A stretch of DNA of 64,000 nt from Stercorarius parasiticus (GCA_013396915.1 VWZL01000320.1:1173134-1237133); one strand, 5' to 3'. Numbered from the stretch's first letter, positions 37,012-49,800 are shown. Program-made: numbers and translations. Notes: generated from the sequence alone by a model not told the origin.

Positions 37012-37582
37012 TATCCAATTGAAACCTCCCCTGGCAAAACTTTAGGCCGTTCTCTCTTGTCCTATCAGTTGTTACTTGGGAAAAGAGACCAACACCCACC
37101 TCGCTACAACCCCCTTTCAGGTAGTTGTAGAGAGAGATAAGGTCTCCCTTCAGCCTCCTTTTCTCCAGGCTAAACAACCCCAGTTCCCTCAGTCGCTCCT
37201 CAGAAGTCTTGTGCTCTAGATCCCTCACCAGCTTCTTTGCTCTTCTCCACACACGCTCCAGCACCTCAACATCCCTCCTGTAGTGAGGGGCCCAAAACTG
37301 GACACAGCACTCAAGGTGTGGCCCCACCAGTGCCGAGTACAGGGGGACAATCACTTCCCTAGTCCTACTCACCACACGATTCCTGATGCAAGCCAGGATG
37401 CTATTGACCTTCTTGGCCACCTGGGCACATTGCTGGCTTATATTCAGCTGGACGTTGAGCAACACCCCCAGGTCCTTTTCTGACGGGCAGTTTTCCAGCC
37501 ACTCTTCCCCAGGCTTGTAATGCTGCATGGGGTTGTCGTGACCCAAGTGCAGGACACAGCACTTGGCCTCATTGAACCTCAT
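36971..37582 (-). pseudogene. CR1 ORF2 C-terminal remnant (203 codons)
   Basis: The longest open frame in the window. It encodes the region after the reverse transcriptase palm of CR1 ORF2: [61 protein letters not shown] and [19 protein letters not shown]. The frame stops at KH followed by TAG (36971-36973), where the family normally reads KHW, so a Trp-to-stop change has removed the last residues. The catalytic reverse transcriptase motifs and the endonuclease are absent because of 5' truncation. The Met at 37582 is internal, not a native start. It is not a host gene. Confidence 0.9.
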
Positions 37583-37620
37583 ACTATTGGCCTTGGCCCA
37601 TTGATACAGCCTGTCCAGGG

Positions 37621-37802
37621 TTTGAGTTCTTTTTGTTTGTGTGTTTTTTTAAGATTCTTAGTACAAATAAGCAGAGAATTGACTTAGATCACTGAGCTAC
37701 CTTTTAGAGTATGTCTTTTGTAGCTTACCACTAAGAGAGCAACACCTTTATTACCTTGTGGTTCATAAATATGAGATCAGAGAACTCTTAGTGCTAACAC
37801 TA
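37621..37802. other. Spacer between head-to-head CR1 copies
   Basis: About 182 bp of AT-rich unique sequence separate the 5'-truncated ends of the two oppositely oriented CR1 copies. It includes a T-rich stretch just right of 37620. Confidence 0.6.
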
Positions 37803-38253
37803 CTTGTCTCTAAATTGGAGACATGGATTTGACAGAAGGACCACTCAGTGGATAAGGAGTTGGCTGGGTGGTTGCACTCAAAAGAGTTGCAGACAGTGGC
37901 TCGATGTCCAAGTGGTGACCACTGATGACCGGTGTTCCTCAGGGGTTGGTATTGTGACCAGCGCTGTTTAACATCTTTGTTGACGGCATGGACAGTGGTA
38001 TTGAGTGCACACTCAGCAAGTTTGCTGACAAAACCAAGCTATGTGGTGTGGTCGACACGCTGGAGGTAAGGGATGCCATTCAGAGGCCTCTGGACAGGCT
38101 TGAGAGGGGGGCCCCTGTGAACCTCATGAAATTCAACAAGGCCAAGTGCAAGGTCCTGCACATGGGTCACGGCAATCCCAAACACAAATACAGGCTGGGT
38201 GGAGAATGGATTGAGAGCAGCCCTGAGGAAAAGGACTTGGGGGTGTTGGTTGA
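37803..38253 (+). mobile_element. CR1 LINE, internal reverse-transcriptase fragment
   Basis: Sense-oriented piece of CR1 ORF2. It begins with CTTGTCTCTAAATTGGAGAC and continues through GGACCACTCAGTGGATAAGG, GTTCCTCAGGGGTTGG and AACCTCATGAAATTCAACAA to GGACTTGGGGGTGTTGGTTG. Homology then stops abruptly in unique sequence near 38253, so the 3' part and tail are missing. LINE copies normally lose the 5' end and keep the 3' end, so a later deletion or rearrangement removed the tail. It belongs to a different subfamily from the neighbouring - strand copy. Confidence 0.9.
37937..38253 (+). pseudogene. CR1 reverse transcriptase remnant with broken catalytic box
   Basis: Frame around the RT palm. 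The PQG..L motif begins at 37937, followed by an in-frame TGA at 37955-37957, then [20 protein letters not shown] and the catalytic box read as FADK (38021-38032) instead of the family FADD. The second catalytic aspartate is lost. Downstream the frame continues through [38 protein letters not shown] and into unrelated sequence. The stop codon, the changed aspartate and the truncation at both ends show it is inactive. Confidence 0.88.
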
Positions 38254-41200
38254 AGTAGGGGGTGATATTACTTTTAATATTCTTATGGCTAAAGTTGAGT
38301 GAATGAAAAATTCCATACAGCATGTAATGTATGGATGCTATTCTTTGGAATCATGCAATGGTCTCACAGAGAAACAAAAAACACTGATGGGGAACAAAGT
38401 TCCTAGTTTCATATTCAGTGATGCAACAGCAACTAGCAAAAGAAACTCATATAAAGTTGGCTGTTATCACTTGAATCCAGGGCTCCAAGAAGACACAGAA
38501 GAAAGATTTTCAGTACCACAAAGAACACTGATTTAGCTCAAAGAATTCTGCAATGTGCTGAGGAAATCGAGCTAAGGGCAGTGTAAAGGCTTTATTCATT
38601 CTCAGAGACTGCAATAATTCTGGTATTATCAAAATTAGTTATTTTGAGAAATTATGTGCTGTTAATACATTTGACATAAGCAATAAATCCAGTCGCCATC
38701 TGTCCTCCAGTTTACGGTGTTGAGAATTGTGGGAATTCTAGTGGAATCTTCTGGGGACATCAGAAGGGTAAATCCAGTTACCATGAGATTTCTTTCAGTC
38801 AGGAGTCTTACACTCTTGTCCTTTGTTTCCACTTAATATCAATGAATACACAGACAAAAAAGTTTGCCTTGACTTTTACAAAATACTAAAAATGAAAGTT
38901 TGCATCTAAGCAGCTGGATTATTTAAAAGTCATATCTATAACAATGTTTATGGCTTTTCAATGGCCCAGAGATTCCAGTCTTTAGCCAACTTAAACTGTA
39001 GCCCACAGTCCTGCAAACGGCAACCCAGCAGCGCAGCCTAATGAGTATCTACTTAGGGAGAGAACTAACAGGAAAACTAATCATTGTAGTGCTTTGAAGG
39101 ATGAAGAAAAAAAAAAGTTTGGTTTTTTTTTTGTGTTTTGTTGTTTTTTTTCTCTCTCTAAATGTCATTCTATTTTAAATAAAAAAATCCTGTGGTCTAT
39201 CTTAGGAAGAAGGATACACTATTACAATAAGTCCTTTTGGTTTGATAATCTGTGTTTGTGGAAATAAAGTACAGCATTTAATGGTGCACACATTCACCTC
39301 ATTCTCTTGACACTTACAAGCCTTTGATCTATTAGTTCATCCATTAATGCAACAAAAAGTTATTAGTTTCTAGATATGTACAGCTTAACTTTCTCTTTTA
39401 TTATTCATTAAAATTTCATTTTCCTTCCACCCACACAGCCTCTTTTCTTGATTCTGATTGACTCCTGTAGTGCTGTAAAAATGTTAACATGGTAAATATG
39501 TCATTGTTTGAGTAATATTTTGTAATCCATTGAAAGCTTTTTATACGATCTATGTTTTTTTACAGTTCAGCTACAGCTTCATATGAAATGTGAAGGCATA
39601 AGACAGGAGAGTGATAGACCATTTCCCTTCTGAAATTCTATGTTTAAAATTCTGGCTTAGGTGGTTGCTCACAGGTTGCATTTATCTGTTACTGAAAAAG
39701 AAGGAACAGTAGCAAATTTGAAACTACCTGCTCACCAAAGACTTTGAAATGTCTTCGTCCTGAACAATAGCAATTAGAAACACATGTAGGATAAAGGGCA
39801 ATTTGTAACCAAGTGTGCAATAAAAAAAAGTCACTCAAAAAGATCAGCTTTCATGCTTCACCTCGTTGGATGTGCAAAAGTCCCTTAAGCAACTATCCTT
39901 AGAATAGTGTATCCTGAAAATACCTTTTTTATGAGAACAGCAATAATCCCATATTTGTTCTTCCCTCTCTTTCTTTTAGATCAGTTTTAGACAGGCAAGA
40001 AGGAATGATTGTCTGGAATAGGACTAAAAAGATTTCCTGTATGAATCAGATTTGCTATGTTACTGTAAGCAAATCACTTAAGGGATAAATAGTGGGCAAG
40101 TATTAATTAAAATTTTTTGACAGTGAGTGCAAGATACGTACCTCTTCTTTGTACCTTTGCAAATCACTCCTTGTATCTCTCTTGACTGCCAATAATATGG
40201 ATCACCAATGTGTTGCAAATATCCTGCACCAATGAAGTGAACTATAAGAAGAACCATTATGTGTTTGCCATTCTGCTGTTTCTTTCTGCTCCCTGCCTGT
40301 AATACAATTTTGTGACATAGTGGAATTTTCTGGGGATCCCCAAACATTCTCGTCATCTTCTGATCTCCTGTAGTAATTGGTTCCCTCAACCCCCCCGCAA
40401 TGCCATGCAGCACAGCAGCAGGCATTGACTTATTTCTTCATGCTTGCCAGGAATTTTTCCTAGGATAAAATGTACTTCACAAAAAATTCTGGTTATTTCA
40501 GACAGTCTCTAAACAATTAGTCATAGCTTTCTTGGGGTGGTAACCAGACAGAAATCCAAATCCTACCTTCTATGATGATGGAGAATCCATAGTCAGCAAA
40601 GGTCTAGATCAACCAGGAATCCTGTTGAAGCAGAAACAGGAGGTTGACCAAAACAGCCTTGCAGGCCATGTTGCCAAGAGGGGACTTTTTCAAACTACAT
40701 TCATTGCTGGTGAGAGTCACAGCTGTGAGGCACTGTAGGAACAGATGATAAGTAGGGTGATGCGGTGAAGGTGCAGAAAGGTTCAAGCTCCCATAAAGTC
40801 CTACAGAAATGCTCCTTAAATAAAAATTTTGCAACATTAGCAGTCATCTCAAATCCTTAGGTGAACAAGGTCTTACTGTCTGAAAATACTGTCCTGAGCT
40901 CAAGAACTTCCTGTTACAGAGAGACAGTACTTAACCCCACTCCAGATGAGGATCCAATGTTACTGGAGGCAGACTTGTTGTCCAGCTGGCTGTTCTTTGC
41001 AGGTCTGCAAGGACTCTTTTTCTTTGCCAGTCTCAGCCTGTAAGCAATAGCATTTCCTACTGAGTGCCTGTATTTGAATATGTACAAAGCATGAGTATGT
41101 CACGTTTGTTATGGCGGTGGTGTGTTTTATTGTGCTTTGTCGTGGAGATGTATGGGAAGTGGCTGGATAGCACAACATGTACTGAAGTTATCATCTGGTT

Positions 41201-43655
41201 CAACCAGATGCTGCTTCAGAGTATCAGGCAGCTATGCAACATATGCTGTGCACTAAATAGTCTAACTGACTGGCCCATTGGGAAAGCGATCTTCTTCTGA
41301 CCACTGGCAGATACATATCTTTTATCTAGTTCAGAAAGAAATAAAAGAAACAGTCATGTTTACCTGGTAATTGTCTGCCAAGTCACTGTAAACGGCAATC
41401 ACAAGATTGTCTTAATTATTACAATAGGAATTTTTTTCTTTGCACCTGTTTCTTTTCATCTGTCCAGAATCATTCAAGGGCTTTTCTTTTTGTGGTTGGG
41501 GTTTTTGTTTTTCCCCAGTTTGATCTAGCTGGAAAATTCTCTTTTCAAGATTGTCTCTAAGCAACTGGGTATTAAACTCACCAGAGAAACAAGATTGCAT
41601 CACCAAGTCAAAGCGCATAATGAAATCCAGCTTTCTCTTGAAACCACAGCGCAAAACAAACCAGCTTTGATGCACTAATATTTGTTTAGTTCAGACCCTG
41701 TTTGTCTTGGAGAGACAGCCCTGATCTTCTTGTCTGTTAAAAATAAGGTAACAGCAAATAAGATCAAAACAAACAGGCAGAAATGTCCAAAAAAGAATTA
41801 GACATAGTCTGAACGAGTTATGTGAAAGTATGGTCACACTGTCCCAGCAGCCATCACCCTGCTTTTCTTATGTACCACCTAAGAACAGAGAAATCCAAAC
41901 CGGACAGGTTACCAGAGCAGCAGGGCACATACCAAGCAATAACATCTTTGCAGATGCTCTTCACAAGTGTACCAGTACATATCATGCAAGTGTAAACTGT
42001 ATAGCTATACCCATGCACAGACACCATTTCAATCGTATGTAATGTATAGTCCGTATATAACATTTATTACACATCTCCAGTGTTCATTAAAATGGGCTAG
42101 CTAAAATTTGTGCAAGTGGTTGTGACAGGGTCAACAACATTTTCCAGTTAAGCCATAATAGAACCCATAAGTTTAGAAAAGGGTGAAGTTTTTGAATAAG
42201 AAAGCATTTAAGAGTGCTTTTGATGCAGTTAATGTTCCCTTTCATTACCATTCTTTCCTGTTTCCTGGTACTGATTTACATCTTTAGTGACCCTTATTTG
42301 GTACAAGTCAGCTATTTCTTGCTGCAGCTGTCACTCTACAGGAACTGTGTGTTGCACATCACAGATGTTGCATCACTTTTCCAAATTATCTATACACTGA
42401 AACTTAATGTCATATCAGGCAGAGGAGAATACATAGGAAATAGACTTCAGGACTCAAAATAGTCTTTGGATTCCTGTCACTCCACATAGCTGTCATGTTG
42501 ATTTATCTAACACTTTATTTCGGATACTGTGATTTTTCTGCTTGCAAAACCTTTCTTCATAAGGTAGCTCAGCTTGATAGCTCAGAAAACTCAGGCTGTT
42601 TGCACTAAAAAGGGCGTAAGATGTTCTAACAAAAAGTCACAGCAGGAAATGGTGAACTTCAGAACTTTTAGCATTTGGCTTTGATTGAGGTAAGAATCAA
42701 GAAGCTTGGACAGATAACTGAACCAGTCTCACATCTTGAGTTAGTGATGTGAGGTTAGGAGTCTCCATTTTCAAGCTTTCTCAAAATATTTTTATCCCTT
42801 TGCTGTGTTCCTGGCATAAAATTGCAAAAGAATAAGCTCTATTCATGCAAATGACAAGGCATCTGTGATTTCATTGCTACAAAATATTATTAAGGCCAAA
42901 ATATTACATTATTTAAAACAAGACTAGGCATTTATATACACAGCAGAAAAATTCAGAATGATCCCTCTAAAAATTAACCCTAGTGTTCTGGAACATACCA
43001 AAAATTCTAAGGAAGGTAAATCTTCATGAATGGCATAAACCATCCCTTTATAAAAAATGATTAGCAAGAGTTGCCGAAGGAGCCTCTAAGTAATACCACT
43101 AGGTTATACTGTAATTGCTCTACTGCGATATTTCTTCTGTCTTTTTCACCACTAGTCCTGTGTTGAGACAGAGTTCAATGTGAGACTGTTTCTTACACCA
43201 TTTTCCACCTGAAGCTGCGGGGAGCACAGGGCTTATTGTTCTGCAGAGAAGCCCCTGTGTGTAGCACCTCTGCGGAAAGCTGAAAACAGAAAACTGTCCA
43301 TTGACCTTCCCTTCTCTTTTTTCATCTAGAGGCATCACCAAATTATGCATACAGACACTGTACATTATTTACCTAGAAGAAAGCCAGTGATTATGATAAA
43401 TGTAAACATTCTTTTTTTTCCAGAAAATGGGTTTGAACTTGAAACTGTTCATAGAAGCTGTAGAAATGAGGGCTGTAGACATACTTGGGTGCAGAAACAG
43501 CAGACAAACATGTCCGTACACAGTATTCATTTTTCTACTAGACATCTTCTTTCCATTTTTTCCCATTTTCTTTCCTCTCCTTTTTGATTGTCAGCTCCAC
43601 AATAAAAGTTCTGGTTGATTTAAACAAGTAATTGGATTAATTTAAAGACACAAGG
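38254..43655. other. Intergenic, no gene seen
   Basis: AT-rich sequence with a poly-A/poly-T low-complexity patch (39104-39158). Open frames up to 115 codons (for example 40078-40425, -) have no recognisable domains. No RNA gene or further mobile element is identified. Confidence 0.55.
39104..39158. repeat. A-rich then T-rich low-complexity patch
   Basis: A run of about ten A is followed by about ten T and further T/GT-rich and TC sequence. The A and T runs could pair, but this is probably simple-sequence drift. Confidence 0.75.
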
Positions 43656-43850
43656 GTCTGGGATGAATATCCAGAAAAGCTCCTGAGAGCAAACCAAATG
43701 ATCGGCAGTCTCCCAAGGGAAGCTGTAGAAACTCTGTTACTTGGGTATCTTAAATTAAAAAGTACTCTGGGGAACAGTTTTGCAATATAGGCTTGATAAC
43801 TTACTAGGACATTCCCATCATTAAGCCTGGAAAGGCAGTCTTTATCACCA
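43656..43850 (+). mobile_element. Possible ancient CR1 3'-region fragment
   Basis: CAGTCTCCCAAGGGAAGCTG (43706-43725), followed by TAGAAACTCTGTTACTTGGG and a TTAAAAAG stretch, resembles the old CR1 block that reads roughly 'cccaagggaggtggtggaatctccatcacttggg..tttttaaaa'. Similarity fades on both sides and no tail is seen. The match rests on pattern memory, so confidence is low. Confidence 0.4.
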
Positions 43851-46800
43851 AGAGTAGAAACACGGTTCATTAAAGTTTATAACGAAAGCTGAAATACTTA
43901 TCTGTGTGACATGAATGCTGATGAAACAGAAAATAATATAAAAACCACCAGACACTAAGGGAGTCTCAACTCTCCTTTAAAGAGCTGGGGAAGAATGGTG
44001 GAATATGAAGTTTTGTTCTTTTCACTGGTCCGTGTGGTTGCTGTACACCTCACGTACAGCCTGACCTGAGGGTTTAAGCGGTTACATTCCACTCACCTTA
44101 GTGAGCACACAAGGCTGCATGTCCATATCATTGTATTTCCATGCTCCTTAAAAATATATGTATATTTTATATCAGGGATTTATAGCAGGCTCAACAGGCA
44201 GTAAGGCACATTGCAAAATTATGTGAAGAAAAACAGAAAAAAAAAAGCATTTATGAAAGCAACTCAGTAAGTGAAAGTTGCAGAATGGCCATTTATATTT
44301 TTAAATTTACAGGCCACGCTTATCTGCTCTGCCCTGCCATCCCCTCTTAAGATTTAGGCTTCTCATCCAGGACAAATGAAGATGGTGTGATGTTAACTGA
44401 CAAAGAGTGGCAAGGGCCACTTTCAAGACAGAAGTCCCTTGTTTTGGCTGCTTTAAAGCACTCTACATCTGAACTAAGAAGGGTGAATAGGGCATTGGCT
44501 TCGCATTCGGATAATATACTCAGTCACAGCTTTTGTAAGAAACCCCATAAATCATTCAAGCATTGGTCCATAAAGACATTTAAGAGCATCACTTCCATAA
44601 TTTCAGACAGAAGTAACTGGCTAACACCCTGAAGGATCAAATATTAGTTTCTTTGTGCCTAATTCTGTACACAGAATGGGGGTAGTAGTACTTCCTACCT
44701 CACAGGGTATAAATACATCAAGATGATGACATTTCAGCACTGTGTCAATAGAGCCATAAAGTCCCTAAACTGGTTAGGTTGCGTAGCACACACTGATACT
44801 AACACAACAGAGACTCTAGCCCAGTGACTTTAATTCTGCATTGCAAATTGTGATAACAGGCTCATTTAACTCAAGGAGAATTTTACTTAGACGCTGTCAT
44901 GTATTTAGCATACTACAGAAATCTTAAGCAAGACTTAAAGAAGATTTAAAGAAGAAAATGTTTCATTTTGCATGAATAATTTGAAATTAAAAAATGATTA
45001 AAATATCTTAAAGTAATGACTTAGTCAACCCTGAATCTTTCACTAACCTATAACTATAGCTACCTGCCGCTACAAATTCTTCACTGTCCTGGTACAGTTT
45101 ATAAAGTACATAAAATCTACTTTTGATTTGATTACAATTTCATTTTCCACCTTAATTATATCAGGCAGGGTTAATCTGACAGTTAGAAAGTCCTATGTGC
45201 AGTAATTTTATGTAGAGGATTTAATTAAGCCTAGGGAATGGTGTTTCAATTAGCTACATAAGATTTACTCGAGGTGGAAATTCTTAGATTGACTGGTGCC
45301 AGAAGCTGTATGACATTTGTGCTGTTATCAGCAGAGGAGGGCATGGTACTTATTTTGGAGCAATCCTCACTGCTAAGTGACTAAATCTAAAGTAACCTTA
45401 AATCTGAAGTAACCTGAAAATCTGTGCAATGCTGGTTCAATGCCTGTGCCTAAAAAAAAAGCTTTCTTTACTGGTGAGACCCACTTCAATGAGGACGCAA
45501 GAGAACAGAGAAGGGAGATTTAGCATGTGACTGTTTAATTGTTAGCATGCCAAGACAATGACCAATTTAGGTTATAGCTTGCACTAGGGACTATTTACAG
45601 TAAGCAGTATGAAAAAGGCTTCTGCACTGGTTTTGGCTGAAGGGAACACATCAATGGCCACAAAGATGCACAGATGTGATCTGAGCCACTTCACTTGCTC
45701 ACAGAGCTGGAGACCAGTCCTTGGCCCATTTTCCTTACTACCACGAATGTATCCTCTGTCTCTGCTACCTGCCTTCTGTCACTCCTTCATCAAGCCTGGG
45801 GAAGGGGCTGATGACAGTAAGAGCGTCTTGCTGAATGAACCTGGCTCTTGCAAGGTCTTGGCAAGAGAGACAAAACTGGCATCAGTTCCAGCCCTGACTT
45901 CATTGCCTTTATCCCTTCTGAGAGACCAAGAGTGTAACTCCTTTCTTCCAGCAGTACACCTCAGATCTGTAGACATCCCTCCCTGCCATAGATCCTCCAA
46001 ATGTGCCTGCAGGACCTTGCTATACCGCCGCAGTCAGGCGTTCCTTGTTTTCCCAACATTTCTCCAGTAATGCAGCAGCTGTTCCCAGAGCTCCCAGGAG
46101 CCTAATGCACATGGACTCATCCCCCATCATTCTTGGGGACTACTGACACCTACTCCGTTACAAAGCTCTTCAGCAAGGAACAGGGCACCTGGAAGACATT
46201 AGTCAATCATTTTTAATATCTTTCTGTCCGGAGAGCTGGAAGGACTGGTAATTCGAGTTTATTTGGATACAGTAAATGGATTCTTGCACAGATTTGCTAA
46301 AGGCTTTTAAAAAAATATATATTTAACAGTTCAGCCTCAAGCTAAGGTTAAATACCATAAACTGTTAAACTTATCAGTGCACTTATCTGCTGTTACCAGG
46401 TGTGTTTTTCAAGTGAAGCTTAACAACAAAATGTTTGGAGACTACTCATTAAATTCACAGTGACAGCCTTGACATGACCACAAAAGCCACATTTCTGCTC
46501 CGGATGTTGAATTTTACATCCAGCAATGCAAAAGGAGGTATTTTTGAACTTATTAGCCAAGTATTCCCCTGCTTAGGAAACATCCTTCTGTAGACTGTAA
46601 AGCCCATTTTAAAACACTTTGTGCAATTGTAAAAATGAAATGTATGCAGAAGAACTTTGGAAACTCTGGACTGAAAAAGAGACAAACTTTGCAGCCACAT
46701 TCAGCTGCCATCACGGTAGATTTCATAGTCTAAGTATAATATTTGGAGAGATTTCTAAGATTTGAGTATGCAGGAAGGAAATGAGAAATTCAGTAAGTAA

Positions 46801-49800
46801 CACTGTAACATTTTTTTGCAGTAGTTGCTAAGAAAACACTGTGTTTCTTGTATGTCATCTTTCAGAAAATATAGATCTTGACTGTAAGAAAATCAGAAAA
46901 CATCTCATAGGATCTGTTTGCAGACCTCTTTCCTTGATGGCCTAGCTAAATTCTCTTTGAGTGATCACATTCTTCCTATGCAAAATTACTCTGTAATTTC
47001 ATTGGTTTACATCACTTTTGATTTCCTTTCCTAAACATGGTGTGTAACGCTGATGGCAGAGAGATGTCACATTCACTATCCTTATACATATGGAGAGATA
47101 CATAAACAACTTGCAAAGTGTTTTGTGGTTCTATAGAGTGAAAGGTACGTAATAAAAATAAGGTATTATGTTTTAATGAGATTCTCACAAAATGTAACTT
47201 CCAGGAATGATGTCACTTTTTTAGCTGGAAGATCTTGGCTGACCTGCTAATGCCATTTCTAGAAGTCCAAAGGTAAGTAAAATATGCAAGACTACAAATA
47301 ATTCAGCAGCATCCAATGGTTTTGTGATAGAGTAGATAGGGCATGCATAATTCCAGTCTATTTCCTGCCAAATGTTAAGTCATACTGATGGTAGGTAAGA
47401 TACAACAATGGATTTTCAACTCATTGCTTCATAGGATTATTTCTGTACTTCATCTTTGTACAAGTTGTGTGTGTATCTTTGTGGTAGACTTAGTTCCTGT
47501 GAAACATGTTGCAATGATCGCACCAGATATTATTAGCAAATCCTGATGCATCCAAACAGTTCTGAGTTGCGTTTTTTTGGTTTATAAGCAAGCAAAGAAG
47601 TTTAGGAACATAGTTCTGTGGTATGCTTTTGTGTTTGTACTGGATTTAGCATCTACACTTCCAAGATTCAGGATCTACACTCCCAAGCAGGAGCCTTCAG
47701 TGTGCAAGCAGTGCAAATTACAAATAATAATAATGTTAGAACAGCCAAGGTGTCCGTGTTACTGTCACTGACAGTGGCCACTGCTTGCTGCTTTTATTGA
47801 TACTATAAAAAAAGCTCCACAGGGAATAATATTTAATAATCTGGCTATGAAGAAATTTTCTTCCTGGTTTCCATTAGTTTACTGAAGCTTTAAAGATGGT
47901 ACCCCGGTTCTTCATTTATTTGGCTTTCATATTATCTCTTCTAAATAAATAAATATTTGTATAATATGTTTTGACTTTATGAGTTGGATTTGTTCCACCA
48001 TAACTTAGGAAGAATAATGCAAATGCTAAGATTTTGGAGAGGTATCTGAGAGGTATTCTACTGTAGCTTGAGGCCTTATTTTTATTAGAAAATATGTTTT
48101 GTTCCTATCTGAAGAAGGATTTTTTTCTTCCAATTTGGTTTGGGCATTTCATATTGTTCTGTTATACAGAAAGGATAATGTTTTTTATTATTATTATTAT
48201 TGTTATTCAAAATAACTTTATGAGAAATTCTCAGCATGACGACAACCTCATTTTCTCTGCAATAAGGTCACTACTGGCCTGGAATCCTGAGCTGCTTCGC
48301 TTGTCAAAGGCCTCTTTCTCCTAACAGGAATTTTCCTTGTGGAAATACCATCTGATCCATACCAAGCAGAGAACCCTGAAGTAATCTTTCATTTATCAAT
48401 ACTTACCATCACAGCCAACTGTAAGAATAGGCAAAAAAAAGTTATTCTTCTATAAAGCAGACCTCTGTGAGCGGTAAAAAAACCCTATGTTTGCTGCAGA
48501 GCTGGAGTGACAGGTCAGGGTTATCAAATAACCCTTCCCGAAAGCAACATTCTCCTTCTTCCATACAGCATGCAGCACAGCTGGCCATATGGCTATACCA
48601 TTGGGTGTAGATGCACCCAGACCTACATTGATACTCCATGCTGACAAAGCTGAAGCTGTTTCTGTCCAGATTTTATTTTATCTTATTATTGCAATAAATG
48701 ATTTGTGCTCTTAAAAGCCTAGCTGAAGAGGCAGAGTGACCTGTAGCAACGTGCTGCTGAAGACACTCAGCTTCTGTCTGCAGAGCCATAGTAAGCGGGG
48801 TGAGAGGCCGTGGCTCTCAGTGCCATTTTGAATGGGACACGGCAATACAGGGAACATGCTGGTCCTCACACTCACCAAGCTGGCGTCACAGAGGTGGGGA
48901 GGCAGTAAGAGTAAAATACAACACCACAAGCCAAACAGGAAAGGGTTACTGTCTACCTGCCTGATGTATGACTCATGTCAGGAGCTAAAGCTGGGCTCTG
49001 TCTGTGGGCTGTGAAAAACAAGAGAAAAACTGTCCCAGAGGAAAAGTTGCATCATTTTGTTGGAACAATAAATTGTTTTCTGAGAGTAGGGCCTGAAACA
49101 ACGCTGGGTGTGGTATTGGTGCCTTCCTGAGTAAGTGTCCTTCCACCCAGCAGAGGCACAAGCAAGAGTCACTGCAGATTCACGGAGGACATACAGGAGG
49201 TGGGCTGCAAGAGGGGAGGGGGAAGGAGAATGTTTTCTCTCTGCAGAGAACAGATTTATACATGATACTGTCAGAAACATCTTGATAATGTCTGAACTCC
49301 AACCATAAACAAATGAAGAAGTCTGATCATGTATTTGTTCCTCTGAATATTTCATATGCTTCAATGACCTGAATTAGTTAGTGTTTACATAGTAAAACTC
49401 AGCCTCTTCAGCATACTTATGCTTCTGAAACCTTTGAGGATTTCGGCAGAAATGACCATGTCTGTTTTCAATAGGGGTCAAGAGAGCATATCTGTGCAAC
49501 AAAATACTTTCAGGGGAATTGGTCTTGTACTTTAATCTCATTGAATCTTGCTTGCTGTTTAGACTTCCCTTTCTTATAACAGCCAGAAAGGTCCAGGAAT
49601 TTAGCATTAAAATGTCCCCACCTTGATTAAGTTATTGAAGGCCTCTCCTTATTTTCCCTTCAATCTTCTTTTGCACAAGTGTCTTGGTCTCCCATAATTT
49701 TCTCTGTCCTGTCCTTGTCTCAACCATGTAGCACGGGACTCCCAGCTCTTCAGAAAATCCTGCCTAGGTGTCTGGCAGCTGCAGGGCCCTATGTTAGGGA

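Larger units (their letters stand above)
36671..37620 (-). mobile_element. CR1 LINE, 3' part, with internal 132-bp duplication
   Basis: The element runs leftward. Its 3' tail (ATCATAGAATCGTAGAATCG on the + strand, 36671-36690) is followed by the AAGATCATCAAGTCCAACC block and then ORF2 C-terminal coding sequence up to the 5' truncation after the CCTGGACAGGCTGTATCAAT block near 37620. The terminal-octamer form and the CATCAACCTAACCT block (36730-36743) identify a CR1 subfamily common in birds. No target-site duplication is apparent. An exact tandem duplication of 132 bp (36748-37011) sits near the 3' end and lengthens the element. It is dead, being 5'-truncated and carrying a nonsense codon. 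Confidence 0.93.

Noticed and set aside
37121..37621. The 203-codon - strand frame as a host gene
   Set aside because: Its translation matches the CR1 ORF2 C-terminal region throughout, it lies inside a tailed CR1 copy, and it ends at a nonsense codon.
36671..38253. Twin-priming (5' inversion) explanation for the head-to-head CR1 pair
   Set aside because: The geometry fits, with an inverted upstream segment next to a sense 3' segment. However, the shared stretch of about 150 bp differs strongly between the two copies (for example CACTTGGGTCACGACAACCC versus CACATGGGTCACGGCAATCC, and different flanking codons), so they come from different subfamilies rather than one RNA template.
48978..49364. 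128-codon - strand frame as a gene
   Set aside because: No family resemblance. It sits in a mildly GC-rich patch where long chance frames are expected.
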